A stretch of DNA of 24,152 nucleotides, taken from IMG/VR virus record IMGVR_UViG_3300030116_000184, positions 1 through 24,152 of that record. The stretch is one strand, 5' to 3'. The notes beneath the pieces were generated by a model. The model had not been told where the DNA came from. It did not search any database and saw only the letters and a program-made list of their open reading frames with translations. Each line of letters starts with the position of its first letter. Position 1 is the first letter of the stretch. The position numbers and the translations under genes are program-made. This DNA is from a virus. This document shows positions 1 through 7,579 of the stretch, in pieces.

Positions 1-481
1 GTGCTTGCAAGTTAGCAAAGAACTGGTCTGTTTGATTTTGAGAAGTAGCATTAAACTGATTAGCCGCATTTATTGCCGCTTGGTCTGTAAACAAAGATTG
101 AATACGAGACTGTGCTTTAAACATCTCTGTTTGCTGTCTATTAGATAGATTAGCCATATCCATCTGCATAAAGTTTTGTGCGTTCATTACAGCCGCTTGC
201 TGTCTGTTAGATAAGTTTGCCATATCTAACTGAGATAAAGCCGCAGCTTCAGCCATTACTAAGGCTTGCTGATTAGATAAGTTCTGCAAATTAACGGTGT
301 TAGCAATACGACTGTTCTCTAACGCTACCTGTTGTTCAGCAGTAAAATTCATATTAGCTACATCAGCAATACGTCCTGCATTTTGTACACGTGCTTGAAA
401 TGCTTGGTCAAATTCCATGCCCATAAACTCTGCACGTTGTTGTGCCGCAAGCATGTTACGTTGTTGTCTATTCGATAAGTT
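1..481 (-). repeat. 22-residue (66-bp) degenerate repeats in the left-edge protein
   Basis: The coding repeat has clear copies of NLSNRQQ/NLSNQQ starting at residues 325, 391, 413 and 435. Weaker equivalents occur at 347 and 369 (NFTAEQQ at 369). The spacing is exactly 22 residues. A 22-residue unit equals two hendecads, a period known for long right-handed coiled coils. It continues to or beyond the left edge. Confidence 0.7.
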
Positions 482-1453
482 CTGTGACTCAAACTGTGCT
501 ACCGTAGATGCGTCTGCTTGTGCAATAGGTATAGCTGATTCCATAGCTGCTTGAATAACAGCTTGACCTGCTATGGAAGATGCCCCTAAACCACGAGATG
601 CCAACACACTATTTGCTTTACGCATAGCACCTGCCGCCCATGCTGGTGTGTTACCACCTTCAAAATCCTGCATTAAGCTATCTAGCTGTCCTTGCACAGT
701 AGCTTTTTGTGAAGGTGTAGCTTGAGCCGCTTGTATTTCTTCTGTAAATTTAGCCGCTTTCTGTGCATCTGCCGCACCTGTGATAAGTTCACCATCCTGT
801 ATCTCACGTTGTACAGGATTATCCATAAGTATTCCTGCACCCTGTGCCGCACTTAAATCACCTACAGAACTTTTTGCTTGCTGTGATGCTACTACATTTG
901 CACGTGGGTCAACTGTTCCTTGTGCGGCTTGTGTTGCTTGTAATGCTGTATCCACATCTTCTTTAGATGTCTCTGCCTCTACAGTTTGTGGTGCTTTCTC
1001 TTTTACTGTGTCTGCCTGAGTAACACCTGCTATAGCAGTATCAATAGGGTTAATTGCACCAAGCTGACCTGTGCCAGTCGTTAACTCTGTGCCTGTTGGA
1101 ACTGCACCTGATGGGTTCATTATCTGTGCGGCATCTACTTTACCACCTGTAGGCACACCGGGCTGTGTCATTCTTTGTACAGTTATATCACCTATATTAG
1201 TAGTTGGTTGTTGTTGTTCCTCAGTTGGTTGTTCTGTAGTTTCTGTAGGTGTGGTTGTACCACCCTCTTGTAGTTTAACAACAACACCACCTTTTGCCAT
1301 TTGTTGTGCCTGTTTAACAAAGTTATTCATTTGCATTTGTTTAGCAGGATTTGCTCCAAGAAACTTATCAAAATTTTCCATGTCTCCTTGATAACCCATA
1401 GCACGTGCTATCTTTGCCATACCACTAGGTTTAAATGCTTTGAACATAGCCAT
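1..1453 (-). CDS. Large Ala/Gln-rich virion protein, partial (candidate internal/ejection protein)
   Basis: The frame is open for 484 codons from ATG at 1453 to the left window edge with no stop, so the C-terminus is missing. The start is supported by AGGAAA about 7 nt upstream and lies 2 nt after the stop of the preceding gene. A second ATG two codons in is a less likely start. Residues 65-84 are Thr/Pro/Gln-rich and the middle is Ala/Gln-rich without membrane segments. From about residue 325 to the edge the motif NLSNRQQ (or NLSNQQ) recurs at residues 325, 391, 413 and 435, all multiples of 22 residues apart, which suggests long helices. Large, helical, Gln/Ala-rich proteins encoded after the tail hub in podoviruses are often internal core or DNA-ejection proteins, and similar NLSNRQQ-type repeats occur in marine phage virion proteins. 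The ejection role is inference; a structural helical protein of another kind is possible. Confidence 0.8.
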   Translation of the reverse strand, partial: MAMFKAFKPSGMAKIARAMGYQGDMENFDKFLGANPAKQMQMNNFVKQAQQMAKGGVVVKLQEGGTTTPTETTEQPTEEQQQPTTNIGDITVQRMTQPGVPTGGKVDAAQIMNPSGAVPTGTELTTGTGQLGAINPIDTAIAGVTQADTVKEKAPQTVEAETSKEDVDTALQATQAAQGTVDPRANVVASQQAKSSVGDLSAAQGAGILMDNPVQREIQDGELITGAADAQKAAKFTEEIQAAQATPSQKATVQGQLDSLMQDFEGGNTPAWAAGAMRKANSVLASRGLGASSIAGQAVIQAAMESAIPIAQADASTVAQFESQNLSNRQQRNMLAAQQRAEFMGMEFDQAFQARVQNAGRIADVANMNFTAEQQVALENSRIANTVNLQNLSNQQALVMAEAAALSQLDMANLSNRQQAAVMNAQNFMQMDMANLSNRQQTEMFKAQSRIQSLFTDQAAINAANQFNATSQNQTDQFFANLQA

Positions 1454-1455
1454 AA

Positions 1456-1686
1456 TTATTTCCTATCTAATGCTCTATCTAGTTTATCTTCTACTCTATG
1501 TAGTGCTTCCATAACCCTATCCATGTCATCCTTTAATTCAAACTTTGTTGCATAGTCTTCACGAGTTTTGTTTAGTAAAATCTGCAAGCGTTTTACTTCT
1601 GCAAACATCTGACGAAATGCCCAGAACACTGGAGCAATAACCATTGTTAAAATTACATTCCAAAATAACATAGGGTCTATTGTCAT
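1456..1686 (-). CDS. Small single-pass membrane protein with coiled-coil tail (holin/spanin candidate)
   Basis: A 76-residue protein. The frame extends upstream to a TTG at 1716, but ATG at 1686 is the better start: it forms an ATGA overlap with the stop of the preceding gene and has GGAG about 9 nt upstream. Residues about 8-24 (FWNVILTMVIAPVFWAF) form one hydrophobic segment. The rest is charged and helical (EVKRLQILLNKTRE, then MDRVMEALHRVEDKLDRALDRK) and looks like a coiled coil. Small membrane proteins at the end of a structural operon are often holins or spanins, but there is no second transmembrane segment, lipobox or neighbouring lysin to confirm this. It could equally be a membrane-contacting virion component. 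Two bases separate it from the next gene, so the two are probably translated together. Confidence 0.8.
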   Translation of the reverse strand: MTIDPMLFWNVILTMVIAPVFWAFRQMFAEVKRLQILLNKTREDYATKFELKDDMDRVMEALHRVEDKLDRALDRK

Positions 1687-2156
1687 GTTGATATCTCCAC
1701 AGCTATAAGAGAACAATTCCTTATGTCAAAAACAATCGGGGATACATCTAAATCATTAGAGGTAACAGTATAAGTTACAGAAGAAGTAGTATTTGGTTCG
1801 TCTACATATTGAGTAGATAAATGATAATACCAAGGGTCTGTTGAACCTGAATTAATAAAACCTCCAGAACGTAGTTCTCTTAAACTCCCTGATAATTCTG
1901 TTCCATTTCTTTTTAATGCAATTTGTCCTCTATTAGTTCTTTCTTGTTCATCAGGAATACTACCAGAAGAACTAGGTGTTACATGCGATATTTCCATACT
2001 AGTAAGTAATAAAATTTTTGCGCTAGTTGTTGAAGGTGTAATTGTTACAGTTGCTCTAGTAACATGTGAACCATATGTAGTTGTTGATGTAGAACTACCT
2101 ACTTGGTTAAAACCTGTGGTGTTATTTACACCTCTAGTGCTTAATGATATTGGCAT
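1683..2156 (-). CDS. Small tail-fibre-like protein
   Basis: 157 residues, rich in Ser/Thr with alternating hydrophobic residues, as in beta-structured fibre or receptor-contact proteins. It starts MPISLSTRGVNNTTGFNQVG and contains a run resembling an exposed beta-sandwich (VTRATVTITPSTTSAKILL, residues about 33-51). No catalytic motif, signal peptide or membrane segment is seen. ATG at 2156 follows the TAG of the preceding gene by one base, so translation is coupled. It is the last of three fibre-type genes after the tail hub. The fibre assignment rests on composition and position; the family was not identified. Confidence 0.75.
   Translation of the reverse strand: MPISLSTRGVNNTTGFNQVGSSTSTTTYGSHVTRATVTITPSTTSAKILLLTSMEISHVTPSSSGSIPDEQERTNRGQIALKRNGTELSGSLRELRSGGFINSGSTDPWYYHLSTQYVDEPNTTSSVTYTVTSNDLDVSPIVFDIRNCSLIAVEIST
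1702..1729 (-). promoter_or_regulatory. Possible promoter before the small membrane protein
   Basis: On the minus strand TTGACA (1729-1724), 16 nt, TATAGC (1707-1702). The -35 is perfect; the -10 matches 4 of 6. The -10 lies 15 bases before the ATG at 1686, the same distance as in the hub-gene promoter. It lies within the 3' end of the previous coding gene, so it is weaker evidence than the intergenic ones. Confidence 0.3.
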
Positions 2157-2157
2157 A

Positions 2158-2862
2158 CTATGTCTTTCTTCCGTTATAAAAGTTAGTTAATGCTAATTTA
2201 CCACTAGTAGGAACATTAGTATTTACAGCAATAGTATAAGATATATTAAAATCTCCTGTAGGAGAAACTGCCTGACTTGAAGTGTTTCCTATAGTAGTGC
2301 TTTCTATTGTCGCATCATACCCTGTGTTATTTGTAAAAGTATATACTGCTGGATAACTAAAATTAAAAATACGCCAAGATATAGTGGCTTGATTATTAGT
2401 GCTTATAGTATATGGACCATTTTGAAATAAAGTATGGTTAGGGGCTAAAGTTCCACCTGTATGATAACTTTGAGTCACCGTTCCGCTTGGATATGTAACA
2501 GTAAGTGTGCCGCCTTCTTGATATCCTCTAGCACCGTATTGCAAACGATAAGAAGAACTACTACCCTGAGAGCCAGTGCTACTACCTGCTGTATGAGACA
2601 AAGTATTATATTGAGAATTTGTTGGACCCGGGTCATATGTTGTAGTTTGTGGAGTCGTTCTTACTAAAGTTAAACCAGTAACACCCCCAAAATCATTATC
2701 TGTTCCATTACTAGATGGAGCAGCTTGCGTTGCAGAACTTGTAAGTGTTGCTGGAACATTATCTCCACCTTTTAAATATTCTGACATAGAATGAGGAGCA
2801 GTGCCACCAAACTCTGCGGCTATTTGATTAAGAGATATTGCACCTGAACTTTGTAATGTCAT
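2158..2862 (-). CDS. Tail-fibre-like protein with 'SSGAISLNQI' N-terminus
   Basis: 234 residues. The N-terminus (LQSSGAISLNQIAAEFGG, then MSEYLKGG) is a short module I recognise from many marine phage and cyanophage fibre genes, where SSGAIS-L-x-x-I is followed by an MSE(Y/W) segment. The C-terminus (LALTNFYNGRKT) resembles the end of the same module. The middle is Ser/Thr/Gly-rich and beta-like, with no enzyme motif. The start overlaps the previous stop as TAATG. It probably forms part of a distal fibre or adhesin. The exact virion location is unknown. Confidence 0.8.
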   Translation of the reverse strand: MTLQSSGAISLNQIAAEFGGTAPHSMSEYLKGGDNVPATLTSSATQAAPSSNGTDNDFGGVTGLTLVRTTPQTTTYDPGPTNSQYNTLSHTAGSSTGSQGSSSSYRLQYGARGYQEGGTLTVTYPSGTVTQSYHTGGTLAPNHTLFQNGPYTISTNNQATISWRIFNFSYPAVYTFTNNTGYDATIESTTIGNTSSQAVSPTGDFNISYTIAVNTNVPTSGKLALTNFYNGRKT

Positions 2863-4898
2863 TATGATATAGTTCCTGAAGCTGTTACATCACCTACAGC
2901 AGTAAAGTTTCCACTTGTGTCGATAGCAAATTTAGCTGTGCCATTATATTTAAATACAAGTGCATCTGTTTTTGCTGAACTATTGATTGTAAAGTCACCC
3001 ACTTCTACAGTCCAATCATCGCTTGCACCTATTTGTATAGATGTTGTTCCTGACGATGCATTAGTTGCTTTGAGAACAGGAGAATCAACACTATCTGCAT
3101 ATACATTAGCATATCGATTAGACGTAGTTCCTATATTATATGTGCTGTCAGTCGTAGATACTATATTACCTGTAGTTACAGAACCTGTGCCTGTATTTAA
3201 ACTGGTAAATGTACCGCCACCAAATACTACATCACCTGCATTACCACTAAATACTTCACTACTATTAGTTGCATCAGCTATAAAGGTAAATTTACTTGCG
3301 CTATCATCATATCCAAAGAAACCAACTTTAGCAGTACTACCTGTATGATATCTAAACTCTATACCTCTATCTTTATTATCATCTGAACTAGGAGCAGTAT
3401 CTCCACCTAATGTAAATATAGGGTCATCAATAGTTACTGTGGTGCTATTTACTGTAGTTGTTGTTCCATTTACAGTTAAGTTACCACTAATAGTAATACC
3501 ACCTGTTATGTTAATATTACCTGTTCCTGTTATATCGGAACTATTTAAATCTAAGTTGCCACCTAACTGTGGACTGCTATCTCCTGATAAATCTGTACTG
3601 ATAGCCGCAAAAGAAAGTTGACCACTACCATTTGTTTGTAATACTTCATTAGCATTTCCATCTGCTATAGGAAAATTTAAACCATCTAATACTATTTTAC
3701 CATTACCATTAGGTGTAATTGTTATATCACCATTTGTATTTGTACTAGTTAAAGAGTTAGTATCTAATAATAGATTACCAACAGCTACATTTCCAGCAAA
3801 AGTAGCATTAGCACCTGCAAAAGTTAAAGCCGTTGTAGTTCCTGATTTAATAATTAAGTTGCCAGAAGTATTTGTTAATGAACCGTATGTAGAACCTGCA
3901 TCTTTAAGAAAGACATCGCCACCATCTGCATCCAATATAATATCTGTTCCTGCATCTAACGTAATTGTACCACTACTATCTATTTCTTCTATAATAGGAG
4001 TGGTTAAAGTTTTATTAGTAAGAGTTTGTGAACCTGTTAAAGTAGTTACTGTGCTATCTATATCAAATGTAACTACATTTCCTGATGCAGTAGTATGAAT
4101 ACCTGTTCCTCCACTAAGTGTTAGTACCTCACTATCTAAATCTATAGATAAGGAAGTGCCTCCAACTGTAGTATTACCACTAAAGTCTAAGTCTTGTGCA
4201 GTTAATTGTGAGTCAACGTATGCTTTTACAGATTGTTGTGTTGGAACATGTGTAGCAGAATTAGAAGCCATATCATCTTCATCTTTAAAACCAGCTAGAT
4301 GTATAGTAGTATCTGATAATTCACCAAAGGTAATTCTATTAGTTGTTGTAATAGTACCAAATCCAGAAGCAATAGAACCAGAAGCTAATGCACCAACGGT
4401 TGTAAGACTTGAAAAGCTGTTTAAAGTAGATTCAAAGTAAGTTACAAAATCTGTCAATGCTACTTGAACCATAGTGCCATTATCATTTACAACTAATCTA
4501 TCAGCATCAGCTAGTGTTGTTGATGTAGCAGATGTACCACCATCTATAATATTTAATTCTGCACCTGTAGATGTAATAGCCGTACCATTTAAATTTAATG
4601 TATCTATGTAGGCTATACCATCTAAATAAAAATCTTTAAACTTAGCAGATGATGCTCCTAAATCTACAGTGTTATTTGAGTTTGGTTTAATAACATTAGC
4701 ACTTGAACCTAATAGTTCTCCTGCCTGTCCAAAAACAGTAATGCGTCCACCTTCTTGTGCATCACCACTATGTGTGTGTCCAGCACTAGCACTAAATGCA
4801 TCTACTAATTTATTAAATTCTGCATTAAAATCTGCAGCATTAATTACCAGACCAGTGGCAATATTGTTAGTAGATTGTCTTGTATACGAGTTTGCCAT
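2862..4898 (-). CDS. Long tail fibre protein
   Basis: 678 residues of low-complexity beta-rich sequence typical of trimeric fibres, with many short runs such as TLTNKTLTTPII, ITITPNGNGKIVLDG and NLTVNGTTTTVNSTTVTI. These segments occur in fibres of marine phages and cyanophages. The N-terminal part (YTRQSTNNIATGLVINAADFNAEFNKLVDAF) resembles the virion-attachment region of such fibres, including a phrase (SASAGHTHSGDAQEGG) close to common fibre N-termini. I see no C-terminal intramolecular chaperone (the Ser-Lys S74 peptidase type), so trimerisation may rely on another route. It begins in a TAATG overlap with the hub gene, which suggests co-translation with the tail machine it attaches to. 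Confidence in 'fibre' is high; receptor specificity is unknown. Confidence 0.88.
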   Translation of the reverse strand: MANSYTRQSTNNIATGLVINAADFNAEFNKLVDAFSASAGHTHSGDAQEGGRITVFGQAGELLGSSANVIKPNSNNTVDLGASSAKFKDFYLDGIAYIDTLNLNGTAITSTGAELNIIDGGTSATSTTLADADRLVVNDNGTMVQVALTDFVTYFESTLNSFSSLTTVGALASGSIASGFGTITTTNRITFGELSDTTIHLAGFKDEDDMASNSATHVPTQQSVKAYVDSQLTAQDLDFSGNTTVGGTSLSIDLDSEVLTLSGGTGIHTTASGNVVTFDIDSTVTTLTGSQTLTNKTLTTPIIEEIDSSGTITLDAGTDIILDADGGDVFLKDAGSTYGSLTNTSGNLIIKSGTTTALTFAGANATFAGNVAVGNLLLDTNSLTSTNTNGDITITPNGNGKIVLDGLNFPIADGNANEVLQTNGSGQLSFAAISTDLSGDSSPQLGGNLDLNSSDITGTGNINITGGITISGNLTVNGTTTTVNSTTVTIDDPIFTLGGDTAPSSDDNKDRGIEFRYHTGSTAKVGFFGYDDSASKFTFIADATNSSEVFSGNAGDVVFGGGTFTSLNTGTGSVTTGNIVSTTDSTYNIGTTSNRYANVYADSVDSPVLKATNASSGTTSIQIGASDDWTVEVGDFTINSSAKTDALVFKYNGTAKFAIDTSGNFTAVGDVTASGTIS

Positions 4899-6448
4899 TA
4901 TCTTCTCCCGTTAAGGCTATATTCTAATACTATTGTATCTAAACTAAAAGGTGGATTTGTATCGTCTGTAGTTATTTGTAATTGAAATGCTTTAGCAGAA
5001 CCTATTAAAGGTTGAACAAGACTACTATCAAAATTATCCGAACTATATTTAACTGTTGAACTACCGTAAACGGATGTTAAAGCATCAAAAACAGAAAACT
5101 CAGTTAAGTCATTTGCATACGTTATACATACAGGTTGAGGGTCAACTTTACCAAAATCTAAAATTGGACATACCTGCATACTAACTGCACCTGATGGGTC
5201 TGTATATACTGTACCTTTATAAAATGTTTTTCTTAACTGAGGGTCATCTAAAGTTAAATGAGGTGTATGAAAGATAGCTTTTATATTTGCTCCATCAAAA
5301 CTACTACCACTTTCCATTCTATAAATATAGCCATCATCATTTCCAAAATATATAAACTCTTCATCATTTTCATATTCACTAAATATAGCTCTAGCTTTTA
5401 TACCTGCTGTTTCAGCCCAAGAAAAATTACCTTGTATTCCTTGTGTTCCTAATATTCCTTGTGAAGAAGCATCACTTATGGCTGTGTTATATGCAAAAAT
5501 TCTATACTGACTTTTAGTTCTTATCGTAGTAGATGCAAACACAGAAGAAAAACTAGCAAGGTCTGTCATTTCTTTTTGTATTGGATTAGATAAATTTTGG
5601 AGACTAAAATCTCCTATCTTATCTGTTGCACCTAAAGATTTTAAACCGTCAGGTCCTAAGAAAACAACATCTCCTGCAACTTCTTGTACCGTATCTGGTG
5701 CAATTGCTCCCAAATCATTTGTTACAGGTTCTATTCTATAATCTTCAGCACTACTTCCTACAATTCTATTTATACTATTTTTTGTAAATATAATTAATTG
5801 TTCACGAAAAACTATTAAATCTGTTATAGTATCGTTAAATCTAAATATACCACCACCAGATGCTGATGTAAAATCTGTATCACTTAAATAAGCAGAGTAC
5901 GCTAAAGTAGAACCGTTTGCTACAAAGATATGTCCTTTTAATAAAGCAACAAAGTCAGCACCTGTAAGAGAAGAAGAACTAACTGATGTTATTGTGTTTG
6001 CAACTTGGTCGTATATTCTTGGATTACTTGTTCCATCAACTATAAATAAATTTTCGTTACCATCGAAGTTATACTTTAAAAATCTAACTCGTCCTGAACC
6101 AGATAAAGATACTCCTGTGCTACCAAAACTACCACTATCAGTTATCTGTGTCCAACCACTTCCTGATGAGCGATATAGATGTGTTGTTCTAGCCGCAATC
6201 ACAAAACCTGCATAACGGACTACACCTCTAATTATATCTGGGCTACCACCTGTATTTGTTCCTGCAATTGCATTACTATCAAACTTAGAGTAACCTTGTA
6301 TTCTTCTATAACCACCTTCAATAGAGGGTTCAAAGTTACGTAGAAGTGTAGCAGTTCCTATAGCATTTATACCTTGCTGTAAAGGACTAAGATTGGTTAT
6401 TAACCCACCTGTTAATTCTACTGGATATGTTCTCCATGCGTCTGCCAT
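4898..6448 (-). CDS. Tail hub / DNA-stabilisation protein (P22 gp10 / tail tubular B type)
   Basis: 516 residues starting MADAWRTYPVELTGGLITNL. The opening (LSPLQQGINAIGTATLLRNFEPSIEGGYRRIQGY) resembles the N-terminal region of podovirus hub proteins, with an 'N(F/M)xP..EGG..(R/K)..GY' phrase. The remainder looks like repeated beta blades (residues about 75-400), for example FVIAARTTHLYRSS, FIVDGTSNPRIYD, VVFLGPDGLKSLG and FIYFGNDDGYIYRME, as in propeller-like folds. The length is close to P22 gp10 (about 470) and shorter than T7 gp12 (about 790). It directly follows the adaptor gene, the usual order. It has its own promoter at 6464-6491, and AAGG lies 7 nt before the ATG. The function is inferred from these features and gene order. 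Confidence 0.78.
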   Translation of the reverse strand: MADAWRTYPVELTGGLITNLSPLQQGINAIGTATLLRNFEPSIEGGYRRIQGYSKFDSNAIAGTNTGGSPDIIRGVVRYAGFVIAARTTHLYRSSGSGWTQITDSGSFGSTGVSLSGSGRVRFLKYNFDGNENLFIVDGTSNPRIYDQVANTITSVSSSSLTGADFVALLKGHIFVANGSTLAYSAYLSDTDFTSASGGGIFRFNDTITDLIVFREQLIIFTKNSINRIVGSSAEDYRIEPVTNDLGAIAPDTVQEVAGDVVFLGPDGLKSLGATDKIGDFSLQNLSNPIQKEMTDLASFSSVFASTTIRTKSQYRIFAYNTAISDASSQGILGTQGIQGNFSWAETAGIKARAIFSEYENDEEFIYFGNDDGYIYRMESGSSFDGANIKAIFHTPHLTLDDPQLRKTFYKGTVYTDPSGAVSMQVCPILDFGKVDPQPVCITYANDLTEFSVFDALTSVYGSSTVKYSSDNFDSSLVQPLIGSAKAFQLQITTDDTNPPFSLDTIVLEYSLNGRR

Positions 6449-6463
6449 AATGTACCTTATATA

Positions 6464-6491
6464 GTTATATGTAAATTATTGATTTTGTCAA
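6464..6491 (-). promoter_or_regulatory. Sigma70-type promoter for the tail hub/fibre genes
   Basis: Read on the minus strand, -35 TTGACA is at 6491-6486, then a 16-nt spacer, then -10 TATAAC at 6469-6464. The -35 lies directly after the stop codon of the adaptor gene, in one of the few gaps of the region. The core matches the capsid promoter at 17910-17937 (TTGACA-N16-TATAAC followed by TATA). Only 15 bases separate the -10 from the ATG at 6448, so the predicted start leaves a leader of about 9 nt that still keeps AAGG. Confidence 0.7.
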
Positions 6492-6493
6492 GT

Positions 6494-7234
6494 CTAATCA
6501 AACGCAGCACCGTCAGTGGTTCTTGCATTACCTAAACTAGTATTACCTGTATTATTTATAATCATGCCAGAACGAACATATTCAAATCTATTTACTAATA
6601 AACTTCTCATATTCTCTATACCTTCATTAAATTTTTCTTTAGCTACCATTGCATCTTGTGTATTTTCTCTAAACAAATAGGCATAAAACATTGCTCCATC
6701 TAAAATAACATGAGCAAATCTTTCAGGTATTGTTGGCACATCATCATGCAGTTCTAAATCTGTAGGAAACTGATAATATTCATATATTATAGTATATGCT
6801 TTGTCAGGAGCAGGTACTAAACCATATCTTAAATCAGGTGTTCTAAATACATATTGTGGTTTAGCTGATTTTGAATTATCATATTCATATTCTATATATT
6901 TATTAAGGTATTCTTCATAATCTATTACTTTTAATTTTCTTGTTTCAACATCAAGCGTTGTATCCTTTTTAATTCTAAACGTATCCATAGCTACTGTTTT
7001 TAACGTATCAGGAAAATCATAGCGCATTACGTTTGCAGTTACTGTTTCTTCTTCTTCTACGTGATTAAAAGGATAATTATATTGTTGTTGATTTATATCT
7101 CTGACTGAATGATTAACTGCATCTTTTGCTTGTGCATAAAAACCTGATGCAGTAGCAAAATTAGAAGAAGTTAATTCTACTTCATTTAATCTTCTGTTTA
7201 TTTGATTAACTAATCCTAAAAAATCATATGCCAT
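6494..7234 (-). CDS. Tail adaptor / head-tail connector protein (P22 gp4 / T7 gp11 type)
   Basis: 246 residues. It begins with helices (FLGLVNQINRRLNEVELTS, FYAQAKDAVNHSVRDINQ), continues with a beta-rich middle (RYDFPDTLKTVAMDTFRI, YTIIYEYYQFPTDL), and ends with helical FAHVILDGAMFYAYLFREN and KEKFNEGIENMRSLL. This helix-beta-helix layout and length match adaptor proteins that sit below the portal of short-tailed phages and hold the hub. It lies directly before the hub gene, the conserved order. One base separates its ATG from the previous stop. No promoter precedes it; the one at 6464-6491 lies after it. The assignment comes from recalled family features plus synteny, not from a search. Confidence 0.75.
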   Translation of the reverse strand: MAYDFLGLVNQINRRLNEVELTSSNFATASGFYAQAKDAVNHSVRDINQQQYNYPFNHVEEEETVTANVMRYDFPDTLKTVAMDTFRIKKDTTLDVETRKLKVIDYEEYLNKYIEYEYDNSKSAKPQYVFRTPDLRYGLVPAPDKAYTIIYEYYQFPTDLELHDDVPTIPERFAHVILDGAMFYAYLFRENTQDAMVAKEKFNEGIENMRSLLVNRFEYVRSGMIINNTGNTSLGNARTTDGAAFD

Positions 7235-7235
7235 T

Positions 7236-7565
7236 TTACTGCTCTTTTATTCTAAGTGTTATTGCTCGTTCTGCTGAAATTGCTCTTGTGTCTGTCATAT
7301 TACAAAATAATTTATATTGGGTATTTACAGTTCCTGCAGATAAAAATATAGTAGCAACTGTGCCATCTGAAGAAATATTTTGTGCTGTAGTTGTTAATCC
7401 ATTAACAGTATCTCCTGCATCAAAACGTGTTTTAACACCATTCTCATTAATAATAAACCAAATGACTTGAGAGATACTTGTACCCTGTCGTAAAAACCTA
7501 CTCCAATCTACACTGTAGTCTAATGTTTCATCTGGGTCTTTATTAGGAAACCTAAAAGACGACAT
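7236..7565 (-). CDS. Small fibre-associated structural protein
   Basis: 109 residues beginning MSSFRFPNKDPDETLDYSVD. The pattern 'F..KDPDE.LDY.(V/I)DWS..L..G..I....W.I', followed by a beta-sandwich-like remainder (TRFDAGDTVNGLTTTAQ, ATIFLSAGTVNTQYKLFC, ERAITLRIKEQ), is a family I recognise from many tailed phages, usually near fibre and adaptor genes and usually without experimental function. The final 'a.tlri.E' strand is typical. AAGGAG lies 6-7 nt before the ATG. Its position between the repeat protein and the adaptor suggests a minor tail or neck role. Confidence 0.8.
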   Translation of the reverse strand: MSSFRFPNKDPDETLDYSVDWSRFLRQGTSISQVIWFIINENGVKTRFDAGDTVNGLTTTAQNISSDGTVATIFLSAGTVNTQYKLFCNMTDTRAISAERAITLRIKEQ

Positions 7566-7579
7566 TTCTATCTCCTTAT

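Noticed and set aside
1456-1686. Firm assignment as holin
   Set aside because: There is only one membrane segment and no lysin or spanin partner in the window, so it is kept as a candidate only.
1456-1716. TTG start at 1716 for the small membrane protein
   Set aside because: ATG 1686 makes an ATGA junction with the preceding stop, as at other junctions here, and has GGAG at a good distance.
4400-4898. Search for a C-terminal S74 chaperone/peptidase on the long fibre
   Set aside because: The C-terminal region (2862-3300) is ordinary beta-rich fibre sequence with no Ser-Lys dyad context, and the N-terminal region given here is an attachment module.
780-5452. Many plus-strand open frames of 60-143 codons opposite the fibre genes
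   Set aside because: Each lies antisense to a longer minus-strand gene with better start, ribosome site and recognisable protein. Their composition mirrors Ser/Thr/Gly codons read backwards, and they form no ordered series.
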